Source: Jilunia laotingensis (GTDB lineage: Bacteria; Bacteroidota; Bacteroidia; Bacteroidales; Bacteroidaceae). From it: a stretch of DNA of 64,000 bases. The notes under the pieces are model-generated. The model did not search any database, was not told the DNA's origin, and saw only the letters and a program-made list of their open reading frames with translations. This document shows, in pieces, positions 26,156 to 35,458 of the stretch (positions are counted from its first letter, which is position 1; each line of letters begins with the position of its first letter). The stretch spans positions 3,162,001 through 3,226,000 of the forward strand of contig NZ_JACRTF010000001.1 in assembly GCF_014385165.1 (NCBI RefSeq), in the 5' to 3' direction. The translations under genes and the position numbers were made by a program.

Positions 26156-26689
26156 ATGGTTGATATACAGAAGCAGTGGTTTGCCGCCCGCACCCGTGAC
26201 AAGCAGGAGTTCGCCATCCGAGAAAGGCTGCAAAGGCTGCGGGTGGAACATGGTGTCGACCTGGAATATTACCTTCCCACAAGGACGGTCTTCCGGCAGT
26301 TGAAATACCGGAGGAAACGGGTGGAGGTCCCCGTCATCAGGAACCTGATATTCGTCAGGGCCACCCGGCAGGTCGCCGTGGACCTCCCCAACAAGGAGGG
26401 GGTCGCCCTTTTTTACATGAAGGATCTTTCCACCCATGGCATGTTGGTCGTACCCGACAAGCAGATGGACGATTTCCGCTTCATGATGGACCTTTCCCCC
26501 GACGGGGTCAGCTTCGACAACGCGTCCCTCACGATGGGCAGCAGGGTGAAGGTCGTCAAGGGCGAACTATCGGGCGTCGAAGGAGAGGTCGGCACCGTTT
26601 CCAACAGGACCTACGTGGTCATCCGCATTCGCGGTGTCTTGACCGCCAGCGTCAAGCTCCCCAGGAGTTACTTGAAAATTATCGGTTAA
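26156..26689 (+). CDS. upxY: UpxY family transcription antiterminator
   Basis: 177-residue NusG-like protein that lets RNA polymerase read through the capsule operon from its own leader. The NusG N-terminal domain opens QKQWFAARTRDKQEFAIRER and a KOW-type domain (about 115-177) includes GSRVKVVKGELSGVEGEVG. I start at ATG 26156; the longer frame from 26009 begins inside the inverted repeat and its first 49 codons show no family similarity. First gene of the capsule operon, followed after 25 nt by upxZ. It should act only on its own locus. Confidence 0.92.
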   Translation: MVDIQKQWFAARTRDKQEFAIRERLQRLRVEHGVDLEYYLPTRTVFRQLKYRRKRVEVPVIRNLIFVRATRQVAVDLPNKEGVALFYMKDLSTHGMLVVPDKQMDDFRFMMDLSPDGVSFDNASLTMGSRVKVVKGELSGVEGEVGTVSNRTYVVIRIRGVLTASVKLPRSYLKIIG

Positions 26690-26714
26690 ACAATCTAAAT
26701 AACACATCATTCTG

Positions 26715-27209
26715 ATGGAATCAATTGTAGCAAAATCGCTGGAACTCCAGCGCCAGGCGCACCACCTCCTCTTCCTCGAGGACGATGCCCCCATGTATTC
26801 GGACGTTTTTACCCGGCAGAACGGTGCCGTCCTTTCGCTGAGCAATGAATTGTATTCCCTTTGGCGCGCTGCCGGTTCTATTACCCCCGAGGAGGAGGCG
26901 GATGTTTGCCTCTCCCTCCTGATGGGCTATAACGCCACCATCTATGATGACGGTGACAAACAGGCGCGAATCCAGGAGGTATTGGACCGCTGCTGGCACG
27001 TTTTGGAACGGCTCCCGTCCTCGTTACTGAAAGTCCGCCTGCTCACTTACTGCTACGCGGAGGTATATGACGACGGCTTGGCGGAGGAGGCGCATGCGAT
27101 CATGGATGGATGGCGCAAGGACTCATTGGCCCCCGAGGAGAGGGAAATGATTGAACTGTTGCGGGGGATCGAGGAGAATCCGTACCCTTGGGTGGAGGTG
27201 GAAGAATAA
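26715..27209 (+). CDS. upxZ: UpxZ family antitermination inhibitor
   Basis: 164-residue helical, acidic protein. The opening SIVAKSLELQRQAHHLLFLE and the segment LSNELYSLWRAAGSITPEEE are typical of UpxZ. UpxZ proteins block UpxY of other capsule loci, so that one capsule is made at a time. Second gene of the operon, as in other Bacteroides loci. Confidence 0.9.
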   Translation: MESIVAKSLELQRQAHHLLFLEDDAPMYSDVFTRQNGAVLSLSNELYSLWRAAGSITPEEEADVCLSLLMGYNATIYDDGDKQARIQEVLDRCWHVLERLPSSLLKVRLLTYCYAEVYDDGLAEEAHAIMDGWRKDSLAPEEREMIELLRGIEENPYPWVEVEE

Positions 27210-27283
27210 ATAATGAGCTTTCTGCATAACGCATGTTTTCAGAAAGGGCTTATCGTTATCACACATAACAGTCTATTTTTGCT

Positions 27284-28765
27284 TTGTCAGAATCCCTGAG
27301 AAATAAAACCGTCCGTGGTGTCGGATGGAGTTTCGTTGACAATATTGCAAGTTCGGGCGTCACCTTTCTGGTGGGCCTCGTGCTGGCCCGCCTGTTGACA
27401 CCCGCGGAATACGGCATCATGGCAATGATAGCCATATTTATTGCGGTCTCGAATTCGATTGTCGACAGCGGCTTCTCCAATGCGCTGATCCGGAAGGTGC
27501 GTGTAGAGCGCGTTGATTACAATACTGTCTTTTATTTTAATCTTGCCGTCAGCGTCCTCCTTTACTTCCTGCTCTTCCTCGCTTCCCCTTCCATCAGCGT
27601 TTTCTTTAAGGAGCCGGAACTGGTGAAGGTGACAAGGGTGATAGGGTCTGTTCTTGTTATCAACGCATTGGCCATCATTCCGCGCACCGTCTTTGTCAGG
27701 GACGTCAATTTCAAGACGCAGACGAAGGTGGCCTTGATTTCCTCTGTCAGCAGTGGGGCGGTGGGCATAGTGATGGCCCTTTCGGGCATGGGGGTATGGA
27801 GTCTGGTGGGGCAGCAGCTGTCCCGGCAGTCGTTGAACTCGCTGTTCTTGTGGGTCTATTGCAAGTGGAAGCCCTCCTTGGAGTTTTCAATCGAGAGTTT
27901 CAGGGAGCTTTTCGGGTTCGGCTCCAAACTGTTGCTGTCAGGGCTGTTGAACACAGTCTATCAGAACGTCTACTACATCGTAATAGGTCGTTTTTATAGC
28001 TCCTCCTTGCTGGGGCAATATACCCGTGCGCAACAGTTCAACACGATCTTCTCCAGCAATTTGACATCCGTTGTCCAGCGCGTCAGCTATCCCGTCCTAA
28101 GTTCCATTCAGGAGGACCCGAAGCGCCTGCGTGAGGCTTATCGGAAAGTCATAAAAACTACAATGTTGATCACGTTTGCTTGTATGCTGGGGTTGGCCGC
28201 CGTGTCCAAGCCGCTGATTGTCATTCTGATCGGAGAAAAGTGGCTCCCTTCCGTGTATTTTCTGCAAATAATCTGTTTTTCCGGGATGCTGTACCCTCTC
28301 CATGCCATCAACTTGAATATTTTGCAGGTGAAGGGACGCTCGGATTTATTCTTGAAGCTGGAAGTGATAAAGAAGATTATTGCGGTGGTTCCTATAACCG
28401 TAGGTGTGTTCTGCGGCATTGAATATATGCTTTGGGGAAGTGTCTTCACTTCTTTTATAGCTTATTTTTTGAACAGCCACTATTCGGCAAGGCTGATCGA
28501 TTATCCAACAATGGATCAAATGAAAGACATCCTGCCAACGTTTGCCATTTCTTCCATCGTGGCTTTTTTTATGTGGTGTGTCTCCCTGTTTGACATATCG
28601 GTATATATTCTTTTACCCATGCAGTTGTCTCTAGGAATTCTGTTGGCATTTATTATTTATGAGAAGCTTCGTCTTCCTGAATATCTTGAAGTGCGGCAAC
28701 TGGTGTGTTCATTACTTCATCGGAAAAATAAATTGGATAATAAACAAATATGGACGAAAAACTAA
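27284..28765 (+). CDS. Capsule repeat-unit flippase (Wzx/PST type)
   Basis: 493-residue MOP-superfamily membrane protein with about 14 helices. It opens SLRNKTVRGVGWSFVDNIAS, followed by VTFLVGLVLARLLTPAEYGIM, the family hallmark of lipopolysaccharide biosynthesis flippases. It moves undecaprenyl-linked repeat units across the inner membrane. Start TTG at 27284-27286. Overlaps the next gene by 16 nt. Confidence 0.9.
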   Translation: MSESLRNKTVRGVGWSFVDNIASSGVTFLVGLVLARLLTPAEYGIMAMIAIFIAVSNSIVDSGFSNALIRKVRVERVDYNTVFYFNLAVSVLLYFLLFLASPSISVFFKEPELVKVTRVIGSVLVINALAIIPRTVFVRDVNFKTQTKVALISSVSSGAVGIVMALSGMGVWSLVGQQLSRQSLNSLFLWVYCKWKPSLEFSIESFRELFGFGSKLLLSGLLNTVYQNVYYIVIGRFYSSSLLGQYTRAQQFNTIFSSNLTSVVQRVSYPVLSSIQEDPKRLREAYRKVIKTTMLITFACMLGLAAVSKPLIVILIGEKWLPSVYFLQIICFSGMLYPLHAINLNILQVKGRSDLFLKLEVIKKIIAVVPITVGVFCGIEYMLWGSVFTSFIAYFLNSHYSARLIDYPTMDQMKDILPTFAISSIVAFFMWCVSLFDISVYILLPMQLSLGILLAFIIYEKLRLPEYLEVRQLVCSLLHRKNKLDNKQIWTKN

Positions 28766-29859
28766 TAACAGTTACTTCTCCCCTTCTTCCCTCCCTGGAC
28801 GACTTCTTACCTTACTTGCAGGACATCTGGGATCGTAAGTGGCTGACCAATAACGGTCACTACCATCAGGAGCTGGAGAAGGCCCTGTGCGAGTATTTGA
28901 AGGTGCCTTACATCAGCTTGTTTACGAACGGCACCCTTCCCCTGATGTGCGCCTTGCAGGCGCTAAGGATCACGGGTGAGGTGATCACCACCCCTTTCAG
29001 CTTTGTTGCAACCACCCATTCCTTGTGGTGGAATGGCATCAAGCCGGTGTTCGTGGATATCGACCCCGACACCTGTAACATTGATCCCGCTAAGGTAGAG
29101 GCCGCTATCACTCCTAGGACGACGGCCATCATGCCGGTCCATGTCTACGGCAAGCCTTGCGATACGGAACGTATCCAGGAGATAGCCGACAAGTATGGCT
29201 TGAAGGTGATATATGACGCCGCCCACGCCTTTGGCGTGGAGGTCGATGGCAGGTCCATATTGGAAGCCGGCGACATGTCCACCTTAAGCTTCCATGCCAC
29301 TAAAGTTTATAACACGATAGAGGGGGGGGCCCTGGTCTGCCATGATGAGAAGGTCAAGCGGCGAATCGATTATCTGAAGAATTTCGGCTTTGCCGGGGAG
29401 ACGACCATCGTCGCTCCCGGCATCAATGGCAAGATGGACGAAATACGTTCCGCCTACGGACTGTTAAATTTGAAGCGGGTCGACGGGGCGATTGCCGCCC
29501 GCCGGCGGGTCGCCATGAGGTATCGTGAGGCCTTAAGGAATGTTCCCGGCATCCGGGTCATGGAGGACATGCCGGGAGTCCGCCATAATTATTCGTACTT
29601 TCCCGTGTTTGTCGATGCGGAAAAATACGGGATGACCCGTGATGAGCTTTATTTTAAGCTCAAAGGCGAGAATGTTCTGGGCCGTCGTTACTTCTATCCG
29701 TTGATAAGTGAGTTTTCCACTTATCGCGGGCTGGATTCCGCAAGGATGGAAAACCTTCCCGTGGCGACGCGGGTCGCGGATAGTGTGGTATGTCTGCCGA
29801 TGTACCATAGTCTGACTGAAGGGGAAATCGAAAAGGTACTGATTAATATAGCCCTTTAA
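28750..29859 (+). CDS. DegT/DnrJ/EryC1/StrS family sugar aminotransferase
   Basis: 369-residue PLP enzyme that usually aminates a keto-sugar nucleotide. Landmarks: GTLPLMCALQALRITGEVIT, TPFSFVATTHSLWW, DAAHAFGV, and the Schiff-base lysine in LSFHATKVYNTIEGGALV. It starts inside the end of the flippase gene and precedes an ATP-grasp gene. GC-rich like its neighbours from upxY on. Product sugar not deducible. Confidence 0.88.
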   Translation: MDEKLITVTSPLLPSLDDFLPYLQDIWDRKWLTNNGHYHQELEKALCEYLKVPYISLFTNGTLPLMCALQALRITGEVITTPFSFVATTHSLWWNGIKPVFVDIDPDTCNIDPAKVEAAITPRTTAIMPVHVYGKPCDTERIQEIADKYGLKVIYDAAHAFGVEVDGRSILEAGDMSTLSFHATKVYNTIEGGALVCHDEKVKRRIDYLKNFGFAGETTIVAPGINGKMDEIRSAYGLLNLKRVDGAIAARRRVAMRYREALRNVPGIRVMEDMPGVRHNYSYFPVFVDAEKYGMTRDELYFKLKGENVLGRRYFYPLISEFSTYRGLDSARMENLPVATRVADSVVCLPMYHSLTEGEIEKVLINIAL

Positions 29860-29870
29860 AGATACTTAGA

Positions 29871-31055
29871 ATGGAGAAAATCTTAATTTTGGGAGGGACT
29901 CATTTTCAAGTTCCGGTCATCCAATACTCCAAGGAGCAGGGTTATCGTGTGATAACGTGTGACTATCTACCCGATAACCCGGGACATTTGCTTTCCGACG
30001 AATATTACAACGTGAGTACGACCGACAAGGAAGCCGTCTTGGATTTGGCCCGAGGCCTGAAGGTTGACGGTGTCCTTGCCTTTGCTTCTGATCCTGCCGC
30101 TCCCACGGCCGCCTATGTCGCGGAGAAGCTAGGGCTTCCTGGCAATTCGTTCAATGATGTGAATTTATTCAGCGAGAAACATAAATGGCGTAACTTTCTC
30201 AAGGAAAACGGCTTTAAGACTCCCGTGTCCAAGGATTATTATTCATTGGATGAATTAATGTCTGACGAGTGGTGTTATCCTGTAATGGTGAAGCCCGTTG
30301 ACTCTTCCGGCAGCAAAGGTGTCACTAAAGTGTCGGGCAGGGAAGCGTTGGCGGATGCGTTTAGCCATGCTTTGTCATATTCCCGTAGCAGGCATGTCAT
30401 TGTTGAGGAATATATTGAAAGAGCCGGTCCTCAAATAGGGGGGGATGGCTTTTTCGGAACGGACCGTTTGGATTTTGTTTGTTTTGGCGATCAGGTTGTT
30501 GATGAAGGCATCAACCCATATGTTCCGTGCGGCATGAAGTTCCCTTCAATTATTCCAGAGTCAATTCAGAAAAAGATCAGCGATGAAATAGAGCGGGCCA
30601 TACGTTTGTCCGGTTTGAAAAATCTATCATTCAACTTGGAGGTGATGCTGGATGAGAGGGGAGATGTTTTCTTGATGGAAATAGGTCCTCGAAACGGTGG
30701 GAATTGCATTCCTGAGGTTATTTATAATTATACGGGAGTCAATCTCCCGGCATTGGCCGTGGAGGCTTCTTTGGGACATCCATTTTCATTGTCGCCCCGG
30801 GACAACTCCCATTTTTATGCATACTATGCATTGCACAGCCGAAAGGACGGTATATATAGAGATTATGTTCTTCGAGACACTTTCCCGGGAATATTAAATG
30901 GCGAGTATGTCTTTTTGAAAGACGGTGACAATGTCGGTGCATTCATGGGGTCCAATCAGACTATCGGGATTTTATTGTTGGAATTTGAACTCAGGTCTGA
31001 CATGGACCTTTTTTTCCAACATCCGGAGGAGTTTGTTTCAATAATCGTAGAGTGA
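29871..31055 (+). CDS. ATP-grasp domain protein
   Basis: 394 residues. An N-terminal PurK-like pre-grasp fold (about 1-105, KILILGGTHFQVPVIQYSKE) and an ATP-grasp core (about 110-330): VMVKPVDSSGSKGVTKV (ATP lysine), VEEYIE, LEVMLDERGDVFLMEIGPRNGG (Mg2+-binding Glu and Asn). Such enzymes join a carboxylate to an amine. Beside an aminotransferase it may attach an amino acid to an amino sugar of the capsule; this is inference. Confidence 0.82.
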   Translation: MEKILILGGTHFQVPVIQYSKEQGYRVITCDYLPDNPGHLLSDEYYNVSTTDKEAVLDLARGLKVDGVLAFASDPAAPTAAYVAEKLGLPGNSFNDVNLFSEKHKWRNFLKENGFKTPVSKDYYSLDELMSDEWCYPVMVKPVDSSGSKGVTKVSGREALADAFSHALSYSRSRHVIVEEYIERAGPQIGGDGFFGTDRLDFVCFGDQVVDEGINPYVPCGMKFPSIIPESIQKKISDEIERAIRLSGLKNLSFNLEVMLDERGDVFLMEIGPRNGGNCIPEVIYNYTGVNLPALAVEASLGHPFSLSPRDNSHFYAYYALHSRKDGIYRDYVLRDTFPGILNGEYVFLKDGDNVGAFMGSNQTIGILLLEFELRSDMDLFFQHPEEFVSIIVE

Positions 31056-31064
31056 ATAATACCA

Positions 31065-31550
31065 GTGATGGAGATCGGGGGCTATTTTAATCTGGAACTT
31101 TCCAGCCGTGGCTCATTTTTGCATTGCGATGGGAATTGTCTGAATACGGGGGGGAATGCCCTGGAATATATATTGTCGTCCCTTCCCCGCATATCAAGGT
31201 TGTGGATTCCCTATTTCACCTGCGATGCCATAATGGAACCTATAACAAGATTAAAGGTGCCTCATTCCTTTTATTCCATTAATGAAGGACTGGAGATTGC
31301 AGGTGAGTTAACCATGCGTATGATTACTTTGCTTATTTGATAGTCCATTCTGGGCAAAGTGGTAGCTTAAGAGTATCAGTTTGGATCAAAAAATTGAAGA
31401 GTTAATCATTGTGCGTGATGATTATATATATCTAGGTATGAAAGTATGTTCTTTTAAAGGGGATATTCAGCAATGGCAGCATTACTGACACTTTTTCTTC
31501 TTTTAAAGAGATGAATGAAATAATAGAAAAAAACAGTATTGTAAAGTGAA
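31065..31550 (+). pseudogene. Decayed capsule enzyme gene(s), frameshifted
   Basis: A 91-codon frame (31065-31340) opens MMEIGGYFNLELSSRGSFLH, with LNTGGNALEYIL and WIPYFTCDAIMEPI, the N-terminus of a PLP-aminotransferase-like capsule protein that is normally several hundred residues. Near 31315 the frame shifts: another frame continues YDYFAYLIVHS. Further on, pieces such as LDQKIEELIIVRDDYIYLG and, near 31500-31550, FSSFKEMNEIIEKNSIVK end in stops. The stretch is coding debris rather than a working gene. Confidence 0.65.
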
Positions 31551-31588
31551 TTTATTAACAGGGGTTACTAACCAAAATTAATATAAAA

Positions 31589-32590
31589 ATGAAGCGAATT
31601 GTACTATTTGGTGCTACGGGAACTGTTGGGACATATACTGCGATTGAATTGAAAAAGCAAGGATATGACATTGTAGCAGTAGGACGTAGAACATCTGATA
31701 ACGGTTTTTTCAAAGTAAAAGGTATCGATTATTATCCAGTTGATATAACACGGCCAGACACATTTTCAGTGCTTCCTATGGATGACATTTATTGCGTTGT
31801 TCACTTTGCTGGCATTTTGCCTGCTGCAATGAAAGGTTATGATCCTCAAGCTTATATTGATACAATAATGAGCGGGACATTAAATGTTTTAAATTATTGC
31901 CTTTCTGTTAAAGCTGAAAAGATAATTTTTTCCCAATCACGTGCAGACTCAAATTATCTTATGGACCAAGGACCTATTCCTTCGGATATTGTAAAAAAAT
32001 TCCCACTGACAGGCGATCATTCGGTTTATTCTATTTGTAAAAACGCGGCAGTGGATTTAATAGAACACTATTACCATCAATATAACCTGAAAAGGTTCAT
32101 ATTGAGATTCCCAACAATATACGCATACCATCCCAATCCCTACTTTTATGTTAATGGAATACGCAAATGGAAAGCTTATAGGTATTTGATTGATCAAGCC
32201 ATCAAAGGGAAGACCATTGAGATCTGGGGTGACCCTCAACGTGCAAAGGAAATAGTGTATGTAAAAGATGCCATACAGATTGTCCAAAGATGTATTGATT
32301 CCGAATTGGATGGAGGTGTCTACAATGTTGGGAGAGGTGTTCCGGTTACGTTGGAAGAGCAGATATTAGGCATTGTAGAAGTCTTTTCGGATAGCAAACA
32401 TCCTTCCCAAGTCATATATAAACCGGAAAAGCCAAATGCGCGGGAATATGTAAATGATATTTCTAAAACGAAAAATGAACTTGGGTATGTGCCCGAATAT
32501 GATTACAAGGCCCTATTGCTTGATTATAAAAAAGAGATGGAGGCTGAGTCATTTAAGAAATTATGGGGAAGCCAAATCGATTATGAATAA
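31589..32590 (+). CDS. NAD-dependent epimerase/dehydratase (extended SDR)
   Basis: 333 residues. NAD-binding GATGTVG (8-14) in a Rossmann start RIVLFGATGTVGTYTAIELK, and the YSICK catalytic motif (Tyr/Lys at about 150-154). C-terminal substrate domain includes WGDPQRAKEIVYVKDAI and GGVYNVGRG. It would change a sugar nucleotide by epimerisation, reduction or dehydration. It lies between the decayed gene and the IS66 remnant, and base composition changes to AT-richer from here. Confidence 0.85.
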   Translation: MKRIVLFGATGTVGTYTAIELKKQGYDIVAVGRRTSDNGFFKVKGIDYYPVDITRPDTFSVLPMDDIYCVVHFAGILPAAMKGYDPQAYIDTIMSGTLNVLNYCLSVKAEKIIFSQSRADSNYLMDQGPIPSDIVKKFPLTGDHSVYSICKNAAVDLIEHYYHQYNLKRFILRFPTIYAYHPNPYFYVNGIRKWKAYRYLIDQAIKGKTIEIWGDPQRAKEIVYVKDAIQIVQRCIDSELDGGVYNVGRGVPVTLEEQILGIVEVFSDSKHPSQVIYKPEKPNAREYVNDISKTKNELGYVPEYDYKALLLDYKKEMEAESFKKLWGSQIDYE

Positions 32591-32715
32591 GAATATCATT
32601 AGAATAAAGTGTCCCAATAACAATATACAGGAAAGAGAGAAAAGATTGGTAAGCAGTCAAAAAAATGGCTATTGATTGTAAGTTCTATCTTCGCTGCCAA
32701 CCCAATTTTAGAATT

Positions 32716-33075
32716 ATGTATAGCAGTGAAGATCTTGAAAGGTTTTACTTTCAGTACCAGACCGAGGCCTTTACTCATGGAGAATCTCTCCAATCATTTT
32801 GTATTAAGAATAAAGTTCCTTATAACATTTTTCAGAAATGGTATAAGGATACTCGTAACAAAGTCGTAGAAGTCAAAGTCGATGGAGTTCCTATTGATGC
32901 GGATGAGGAAGACTTAAAATTAAAAGGTCCGGTTCAGCAGGCAGCGCGACGAACAGATAATTCTGTTCGTATATGGATTGACATTCGTATCAGCAATGGC
33001 CTACATTTATCCCAAAAGAATTTAAGCTATCAGGATTTAGTTCGTATGGTAGAGAAGCTGGAGAGGTTATGCTGA
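32716..33075 (+). CDS. IS66 accessory protein TnpA-like
   Basis: 120 residues from ATG 32716 (an upstream in-frame ATG at 32665 adds 17 unrelated residues). Helix-turn-helix-like opening with ESLQSFCIKNKVPYNIFQKW, the Orf1 pattern of Bacteroides IS66 elements. The stop overlaps the tnpB start (ATGCTGA). Probably without function, because the rest of the element is broken. Confidence 0.7.
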   Translation: MYSSEDLERFYFQYQTEAFTHGESLQSFCIKNKVPYNIFQKWYKDTRNKVVEVKVDGVPIDADEEDLKLKGPVQQAARRTDNSVRIWIDIRISNGLHLSQKNLSYQDLVRMVEKLERLC

Positions 33076-33400
33076 GTGTTACCGGTCTAAATCATTTTAC
33101 TATGTCCGTGATTTTACCGATATGCGTTGTAAGCACAGCCGTGTGTTGTCTATCATTCGTGAAAGACTTCACAGGGAGCCAAGTGATGGAGATGTCTTTG
33201 TTATGTCTCGAAATCGCAGAATAGTTCGTATGTTTTCATTCGATAATCGTTCGTACAGTTTGTTCGAGAAGAAGTTTGTTTCAGGCTATCAGTTCATGAA
33301 AGTAGAGCGGAATGGAGCGGATACAGTCTATCGGGTTGATTGGAAAGATGTGGTTCTGATTCTTGAAAACCCTGTTGTTAAAACATTAAAAATCAGATGA
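33069..33400 (+). pseudogene. IS66 TnpB (Orf2), frameshifted
   Basis: ATG at 33069 opens MLSVTGLNHF. One base appears missing in the T-run at about 33094-33097, after which the other frame continues YYVRDFTDMRCKHSRVLSII to SDGDVFVMSRNRRIVRMFSF, the TnpB core. The only long frame starts at 33122 and lacks the N-terminus. Confidence 0.75.
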
Positions 33401-33472
33401 TTAATACATTTGTTTACTTGCGGTTTTATGATTATTTCACTACCTTTAATGCTGTAAATCAAAGGTTTAATC

Positions 33473-34266
33473 ATGATCGAACTGCAAGATATAATAAGAG
33501 CAAAAAGGGAGCTGTTGAGTAGGGAAACCTACTCACTGAACCCTATAAATTATAGTGAAGGTATGGCAGCCGATTAAATAGACCGATACATTCAATACCT
33601 TGCCGAGCAGAATCAGGAACTAAGGCTGACAAGTGATGCCATGAAACTTGTTCTGGAAGATTTCATGATCCAGATGCAGGAACTGAAGGATCAGATGGCA
33701 TCTATGGAATCGAAACACTCTGAATTAGAGGAACGTTTTTCTGCAAAACATAAATTTCGCAAATCAGCGGAATGCAAGGTGAAGTCACTTCAAGAAGAAC
33801 TTGATTACGCAAATCAAGAACGTTTTGGTGACAGACGTCAAAAGATAAACTCTAAAGCCCCAAAGAGTGCCCCTGACCGGAAAAAGGAGAAAGATGATTA
33901 TGATGGTACCGATGAGACGCTTCGCACGGATTCAGTTGCTCATGCCCGTTCCCAAGAGGCAAAAGAGTCATCCAGGAAAGCACGTGATTTATCCAATCGT
34001 CTTGACGGGAACTTCCGATAGACAACAATCTAGCCGAGCGAACCATCCGAAAGCTGACGACTCAACGTAACAGTTCACTTCATTATGGAAGTGATGCCGG
34101 TGCTGAGATGGCTGCTACTTATCACAGTGTGATTGGAACGGTAAAGCTTCATGGAAGTTCTATCTGGAACTTCATCGGAACTTTATTCAAAAATATCTTT
34201 AACGGGTGCAGGGATTATGTTAATATGGTTCCTGACAAAATCATTTTGGCTACCTGCCAATGTTAA
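33473..34266 (+). pseudogene. IS66 transposase TnpC, internal stop and large internal deletion
   Basis: ATG 33473 opens MIELQDIIRAKRELLSRE and is stopped by TAA at 33575-33577. The frame continues with the coiled-coil N-terminal region to about 34010. There the sequence jumps in another frame to LPIDNNLAERTIRKLTTQR and ends YVNMVPDKIILATCQC, the last part of TnpC. The catalytic DDE core in between is missing. Confidence 0.85.
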
Positions 34267-34332
34267 ATTCAAAACTAATTAATTAACAAAACTCGGTTTA
34301 GGGCACAGTTATGTACCCTTTCAAAGGGGGAT

Positions 34333-34353
34333 GTCCTAAATTGAGTGCTTACA
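34333..34353. repeat. IS66 right-end inverted-repeat-like sequence
   Basis: The stretch ends in GAGTGCTTACA; its reverse complement begins TGTAAGCACTC, as typical IS66 ends do. The capsule glycosyltransferase gene starts 35 nt further on. Confidence 0.5.
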
Positions 34354-34387
34354 ATACGTCAAAATAAGACGTTTACAAAAGTCTCAA

Positions 34388-35446
34388 ATGGTTAATGTTA
34401 CTAAATATAATGATCAAGAACAGATATTGGTAAGTATCTGTTGTACAGTCTATAATCATTCTGCTTATATAAGGCAATGTATAGACGGATTTATGATGCA
34501 AAAAACGAATTTTAGGTATGAGGTACTGATACATGATGATGCTTCTACTGATGGGACTCAAGGTATTATTCGTGAGTACGAAAGGAAGTATCCTGAAATA
34601 ATAAAACCTATATATCAAAAAGAAAATCAATACAGTAAAGGAGGAAGGATTTCAATTCGTTTTAATATTCCTAGGGCAAAAGGGAAATATATAGCTTTTT
34701 GTGAAGGAGACGATTATTGGATTGATCCTCTAAAATTGCAAAAACAAGTGGATTTATTAGAGAATGATATATCCATAGGAATGGTAAATACAGATGTTGA
34801 TGTTTTATATCAAGAATCTAATTACTATTTGAGGAATTACAACAAATCTAAGCGTTTATCTAATAATAAATATGTTTCAGGGAATGTTCCGATTGAGGTA
34901 TTGTTGAATAGTCAATATTTAATAAAAACTCCTACAGTTTTAATTAGAAAGAAACTATTTGATAATTATTTGAAATCGGAAGAATGTACCTATATACGAG
35001 AGCATTTTCCAATGGGAGATACCCCCATATGGGTTTTTTTTGCAAAAGAATCAAAAATATTTTATTTAGATGAAGTTACAACTGTATACAGAAGGCATAA
35101 AGGCTCTGCAAGTAATCAAATAAATTTTAGAAATAAGTTGTATTTTAGTCTGTTAAGTGCTGAGTTAAAAATATTTTATATAGAAAAATATAAAATTAAA
35201 GATGATTCTTTTGTGAAATTTGCTTATAAGTTATATGAAAATAATTTATTGTCATATTTGAGCTTTGTTCCAGATTATAATTATACTTATAAACTAAATA
35301 ACAAAATTGAGGATAGAATAAATAAATTACGAAGAAATTTATTTATTCGTCTATTTTATCGGATAAAATATTGTGTACATCATATTTTGTTTTTTATGAT
35401 TCAGGATAGTTATTATTACTTTAGGAAAATAGTTGATTCTTTTTAA
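34388..35446 (+). CDS. Glycosyltransferase family 2
   Basis: 352 residues, GT-A fold: VSICCTVYNHSAYIRQCIDG start, nucleotide-sugar loop LIHDDASTDGT, and the EGDDYWIDPLKLQKQ segment with the metal-binding DD. Cytoplasmic face of the membrane; adds one sugar to the capsule repeat unit. Strongly AT-rich, unlike the genes near upxY. First gene after the IS66 remnant. Confidence 0.9.
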   Translation: MVNVTKYNDQEQILVSICCTVYNHSAYIRQCIDGFMMQKTNFRYEVLIHDDASTDGTQGIIREYERKYPEIIKPIYQKENQYSKGGRISIRFNIPRAKGKYIAFCEGDDYWIDPLKLQKQVDLLENDISIGMVNTDVDVLYQESNYYLRNYNKSKRLSNNKYVSGNVPIEVLLNSQYLIKTPTVLIRKKLFDNYLKSEECTYIREHFPMGDTPIWVFFAKESKIFYLDEVTTVYRRHKGSASNQINFRNKLYFSLLSAELKIFYIEKYKIKDDSFVKFAYKLYENNLLSYLSFVPDYNYTYKLNNKIEDRINKLRRNLFIRLFYRIKYCVHHILFFMIQDSYYYFRKIVDSF

Positions 35447-35458
35447 GATAATTAAGGC

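Larger units (their letters stand above)
32716..34353 (+). mobile_element. Defective IS66-family element
   Basis: Three IS66-type genes in order, an intact-looking tnpA, a frameshifted tnpB and a stop-containing tnpC that lacks its central DDE part. A right-end-like sequence with GAGTGCTTACA ends at 34353. No matching left end was found next to the epimerase gene, so the left boundary is uncertain. Confidence 0.8.
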
